Source of the DNA: Actinomycetota bacterium
GTDB taxonomy: Bacteria > Actinomycetota > Acidimicrobiia > IMCC26256 > BP-133
Length of the DNA stretch: 15,464 nt
Assembly (NCBI GenBank): GCA_030838815.1
Contig: JAUZEX010000616.1
Location: 1 to 15,464 of the forward strand
Direction of reading: 5' to 3'
The notes beneath the pieces are model-generated. The model had not been told where the DNA came from and searched no databases. It saw only the letters and a list, made by a program, of their open reading frames with translations. Below, piece after piece: positions 13,531 through 15,464 of the stretch. Both the position numbers and the translations under genes were made by a program. Within the stretch, counting starts at the first letter, position 1; each line of letters begins with the position of its first letter.

Positions 13531-13775
13531 CAGGCTCCTCCCCTCGGCCCCCGGCGGGAGAGCAGCTCTGCAACCAGCTGATTCTCCAGTGCTTCGGCGT
13601 CCTCGTCGCTGATCTCGCCGTTCGCCTGCCGGGCGGCGAGCTCGGCCAGCGCCCGTTCCGGCGACTGCTCCGCGGCACGCCCGCGCTCGGCCTCTTCGCC
13701 CAGCACCTCGGCCAGCCAGCGGAGGCCGCTCAGCGGCGCCAGCGGCAACAAGACGACTCCCTTCAGAAGTCCCAT
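13530..13775 (-). CDS. gvpG: Gas vesicle protein GvpG
   Basis: This short 81-residue protein begins MGLLKGVVLLPLAPLSGLRWLAEVLGEEAE, the conserved GvpG opening. A charged helical part follows (ALAELAARQANGEISDEDAEALENQLVAELL). GvpG is an accessory assembly protein that works with GvpF/L. It overlaps gvpF by 13 bases and gvpJ by one base, in the gvpF-G-J order seen in Streptomyces. Confidence 0.93.
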   Translation of the reverse strand: MGLLKGVVLLPLAPLSGLRWLAEVLGEEAERGRAAEQSPERALAELAARQANGEISDEDAEALENQLVAELLSRRGPRGGA

Positions 13776-14581
13776 CGCTCGTCTTGCGCTTCGAGCGCCA
13801 GTTGCGAGAAGGAGTACGGCGGCAGCGGACCGATGTAGCGAAGTGCGAGATAGCCCTGGAGGGCCCCACCGAGCTCCGCCACCGCCTCGTCGAGCGCGGC
13901 GCGGCGGTCGCGCCGGACGAGCAGTTGGGCATTGAACGCCACACGCTCACTCTCACCGGGCTCGACGAGCAGATCGCTTACCACCGGCTGGAGCACGTCC
14001 AGCAGCACCTGCTCGTCCTGCTGGCGACGCGCCTCCACCGCGGCCGCCACCCGCTCGCCGAGCGCGATCCGCTCGGGCCGCGACTCGATCTCCGAGCGCC
14101 CCTGGACCGCGGCCGAGAGGCGGGCGATCTCCGGGTCGATCTCGATTGCACCGCGCAACAATGCGTCCTCGGCATACAGGGCTCGCACGTTCATCTGCAC
14201 CCGGCCATCGAGCCGGCGCAACAGCTCGGTGAGTTCGGGGCGGTGCCGGTCCAGGAGCCGCTGGCGCACGACGTCCTCGGTGGGCATCACCATGCCGAAC
14301 CGGAACGGGATCACGGTTCCCTGCTCGACGGCGAGGGCCAGCACCCTCCGGTGGGCGTCGAGATCCTCTCGTTTGCCCGGGGTGGAGTCGGGGGGCAGGG
14401 CGCTGACCAGCGCCGCCAGGTCGCCGGACTCGATCGTCCCCACCCTGGCCTCTGGGCCGCCGATGCCGTCGGCGCCGGGCCAGTCGGCCGCGGTGGGCGC
14501 CGGGACGACCCCGTAGACATAAAGGCTCGTGGCTTGCCGGGAGGCGGTGCCGGTGGCGGAGGTCCGCGACGAGTCGGCCAT
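13763..14581 (-). CDS. gvpF: Gas vesicle protein GvpF (GvpF/L family)
   Basis: This is a 272-residue GvpF/L protein. TSLYVYGVVPAP (18-29) begins the N-terminal domain, and GTVIPFRFGMVMPTEDVVRQ and LTELLRRLDGRVQMNVRALY follow. A long helical segment comes next (about 170-225), and the C-terminal part ends in GPLPPYSFSQLAL. GvpF contacts GvpA during assembly and lies at the gas-facing surface in cyanobacterial vesicles (family knowledge). The ATG at 14581 is chosen over an adjacent GTG because AGGAGG is 7 bases before it. It overlaps the gvpA stop as TGATG, ensuring coupled translation. Confidence 0.93.
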   Translation of the reverse strand: MADSSRTSATGTASRQATSLYVYGVVPAPTAADWPGADGIGGPEARVGTIESGDLAALVSALPPDSTPGKREDLDAHRRVLALAVEQGTVIPFRFGMVMPTEDVVRQRLLDRHRPELTELLRRLDGRVQMNVRALYAEDALLRGAIEIDPEIARLSAAVQGRSEIESRPERIALGERVAAAVEARRQQDEQVLLDVLQPVVSDLLVEPGESERVAFNAQLLVRRDRRAALDEAVAELGGALQGYLALRYIGPLPPYSFSQLALEAQDERWDF

Positions 14582-14931
14582 CACAATGCCTCCTTCGGCG
14601 CGCGCAGCACCGACTGGCTCAGAAGACCGCCGAGCTGCTCACCGAGCGTCTCCACGGCCGAGCCGATCGCCGCCGATGTCTGCTTGGCCTTGAGGAGCTC
14701 GGGAACACCGGCCTTGGGCGTGTCGAGTTTGATCCTGCCCACCGCCTCCGCATAGCGGAGGTAGGTGTCGATGCTGGCCACGACGATCCGAGCGTCGATC
14801 GTCAGCACCTCGATGCCGACGAGCGATACGCGGACGAAGGCGTCGATGACGACGCCCCGGTCGAGGATCAGCTGGAGGACCTCGGTGAGTGTCCCTCCCG
14901 AGGGTCCCTGGCTCGATGTGGCCATGACCAT
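14581..14931 (-). CDS. gvpA: Gas vesicle structural protein GvpA
   Basis: This 116-residue protein is the main shell subunit that polymerises into the ribbed gas vesicle wall. Residues about 14-68 carry the GvpA signature: TLTEVLQLILDRGVVIDAFV, RVSLVGIEVLTIDARIVVAS, IDTYLRYAEAVG. The usual Trp in DAW is Phe32 here. A C-terminal extension of about 45 residues (KLDTPKAGVPELLKAKQTS onward) is longer than the short cyanobacterial form and resembles actinobacterial GvpA. The ATG at 14931 has AGGAGG 7 bases upstream; ATG 14925 is an alternative. It is the first gene of the six-gene leftward operon, so the main promoter should lie in 14932-15081, though I cannot place it. Confidence 0.95.
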   Translation of the reverse strand: MVMATSSQGPSGGTLTEVLQLILDRGVVIDAFVRVSLVGIEVLTIDARIVVASIDTYLRYAEAVGRIKLDTPKAGVPELLKAKQTSAAIGSAVETLGEQLGGLLSQSVLRAPKEAL

Positions 14932-15081
14932 GCCGGTACCTCCTTGGAGTAGCCGGATCGCCCGTCCGTCCAAGCCTGGTCCGGGCCGTCCGGACGCGCA
15001 TCACGCGAGTTGGTAGTTCCGATGGGTTTCCGGCTGGTCAGGCCCAACAACCGCACTGAGCCGACCTGGGGCAGCGCGAGC
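14932..15081 (-). promoter_or_regulatory. Leader and probable promoter region of the gas vesicle operon
   Basis: This gap separates the upstream hairpin from gvpA and must hold the operon promoter if gvpA starts its own transcript. I see the AGGAGG ribosome site of gvpA (14939-14944) but no sigma-70-like hexamer pair and no obvious operator. A GGAAC at about 15016-15020 (minus strand) is the only sigma-factor-like element noticed and has no partner at a usual distance. Confidence 0.4.
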
Positions 15082-15114
15082 GACGCGCGGCGGGTCTGTT
15101 GCCCGCCGCGCGTC
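15082..15114. terminator. 13-bp perfect hairpin between the secreted-protein gene and gvpA
   Basis: GACGCGCGGCGGG (15082-15094) and its exact complement (15102-15114) flank a 7-base loop. It lies 24 bases beyond the stop of the minus-strand secreted-protein gene. There is no U-tract on the minus strand, so it may be a high-GC terminator, an attenuator before gvpA or an mRNA-stabilising stem. Confidence 0.65.
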
Positions 15115-15138
15115 CGCCGGCCTTCTCTCTCGTACCTG

Positions 15139-15411
15139 TTATTTGAAATCGGGGCCGCCTCCGAAGCAGGCCGGGTGGTCCTTGCCGTGCAGGGGGCCGT
15201 ACGGTCCCCAGGGCCCCATGGGACCGAAGGGACCGAGGCTGTACTCGAACGGAAGGCAGGCGATGGCCGGGTCGACCTGGACGGAGCCGATCGGAGTGGT
15301 GACACCGATCGCGGGAGTCAGTCCGCCCTGCCCGGGGCCCGGCGTTGCGGCGCTGGCCGCGGCCACTGGGGCGACTGCGGCGAGCTGACCTATTGCTCCC
15401 ACTCCAATCAT
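15139..15411 (-). CDS. Small secreted Gly-Pro-rich protein, function unknown
   Basis: From ATG 15411 this is a 90-residue precursor. A hydrophobic alanine-rich segment (3-22, IGQLAAVAPVAAASAA) acts as a signal peptide. The mature part has two cysteines (C52 and C82) around a collagen-like run of GPx triplets (GPFGPMGPWGPYGPL, 60-74). No family is recognised; a cell-surface or matrix role is possible. The ATG is 28 bases from the only ribosome site (AAGGAGG, 15440-15446). An in-frame ACG at 15435 is 4 bases from that site and would give a better signal peptide (QISRLNRM added, with two Arg). Start therefore uncertain. A strong hairpin follows its stop, before gvpA. Confidence 0.65.
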   Translation of the reverse strand: MIGVGAIGQLAAVAPVAAASAATPGPGQGGLTPAIGVTTPIGSVQVDPAIACLPFEYSLGPFGPMGPWGPYGPLHGKDHPACFGGGPDFK

Positions 15412-15439
15412 GCGGTTGAGTCGAGAGATTTGCGTTGAA

Positions 15440-15446
15440 CCTCCTT
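15440..15446 (-). promoter_or_regulatory. Shine-Dalgarno upstream of the Gly-Pro-rich protein
   Basis: On the minus strand AAGGAGG stands 4 bases before an in-frame ACG (15435) and 28 bases before the first ATG (15411). No ATG, GTG, TTG or CTG lies between, in any frame. It is the evidence for an unusual start or a lost start codon. Confidence 0.6.
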
Positions 15447-15464
15447 GGAGCCAGGCGGCCGGGG

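Noticed and set aside
15010..15438. Plus-strand frame opposite the Gly-Pro-rich protein
   Set aside because: It runs through the 13-bp hairpin and lacks a signal peptide or domain, while the minus strand has a signal peptide, paired cysteines and a ribosome site.

Overview
The window looks like chromosomal DNA from a high-GC Gram-positive bacterium (Actinomycetota). It is very GC-rich, with strong GC bias at third codon positions, GTG and TTG starts, 4-base stop/start overlaps and AGGAGG ribosome sites. The families fit too: a DrrAB-type ABC exporter, a CHASE3/HisKA_3 kinase, a DUF3040-like protein and a Streptomyces-type gas-vesicle gene order. I cannot name the genus; an acidimicrobial or streptomycete-like lineage is a guess.

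Left part (1-5077). A plus-strand membrane histidine kinase (CHASE3-HAMP-GAF-HisKA_3-HATPase) overlaps tail to tail with a minus-strand run. That run holds a zinc-ribbon protein, a FabG-like short-chain dehydrogenase and a small ORF coupled to the dehydrogenase. Further right, also on the minus strand, a DUF3040-like membrane protein overlaps the start of a protein with a degenerate diadenylate-cyclase (DAC) domain.

Middle part (5210-11816, all plus strand). A 16-codon leader ORF with a strong ribosome site overlaps, by GTGA, the start of a one-component regulator in which a decayed histidine-kinase core is joined to a LuxR helix-turn-helix. A LysR regulator follows one base later. After a 94-base gap with an 18-bp dyad come a DrrA-like ATPase, a DrrB-like permease, a small secreted two-cysteine protein, an unrecognised Rossmann-like protein (TTGA overlap) and an alpha/beta hydrolase (ATGA overlap). 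This looks like a regulated export and processing operon of unknown substrate. A 68-residue protein with distinctive codon use and a near-ideal ribosome site comes last, before a 30-bp perfect palindrome that probably terminates transcription from both sides.

Right part (11905-15464, minus strand). This is a compact gas-vesicle operon transcribed leftward: gvpA, gvpF, gvpG, gvpJ, gvpL and a gvpS-gvpK fusion, all with short stop/start overlaps. The order matches the Streptomyces A-F-G-J-L-S-K order, but S and K are one reading frame. The GvpA shell protein, F/L and G assembly factors, J and S minor shell-like proteins and K together should build gas-filled protein nanostructures. Upstream of gvpA, behind a strong hairpin, lies a small secreted Gly-Pro-rich protein whose start is ambiguous (a possible ACG start). 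GvpN and GvpO are not in the window; they may lie beyond the right edge or be absent.
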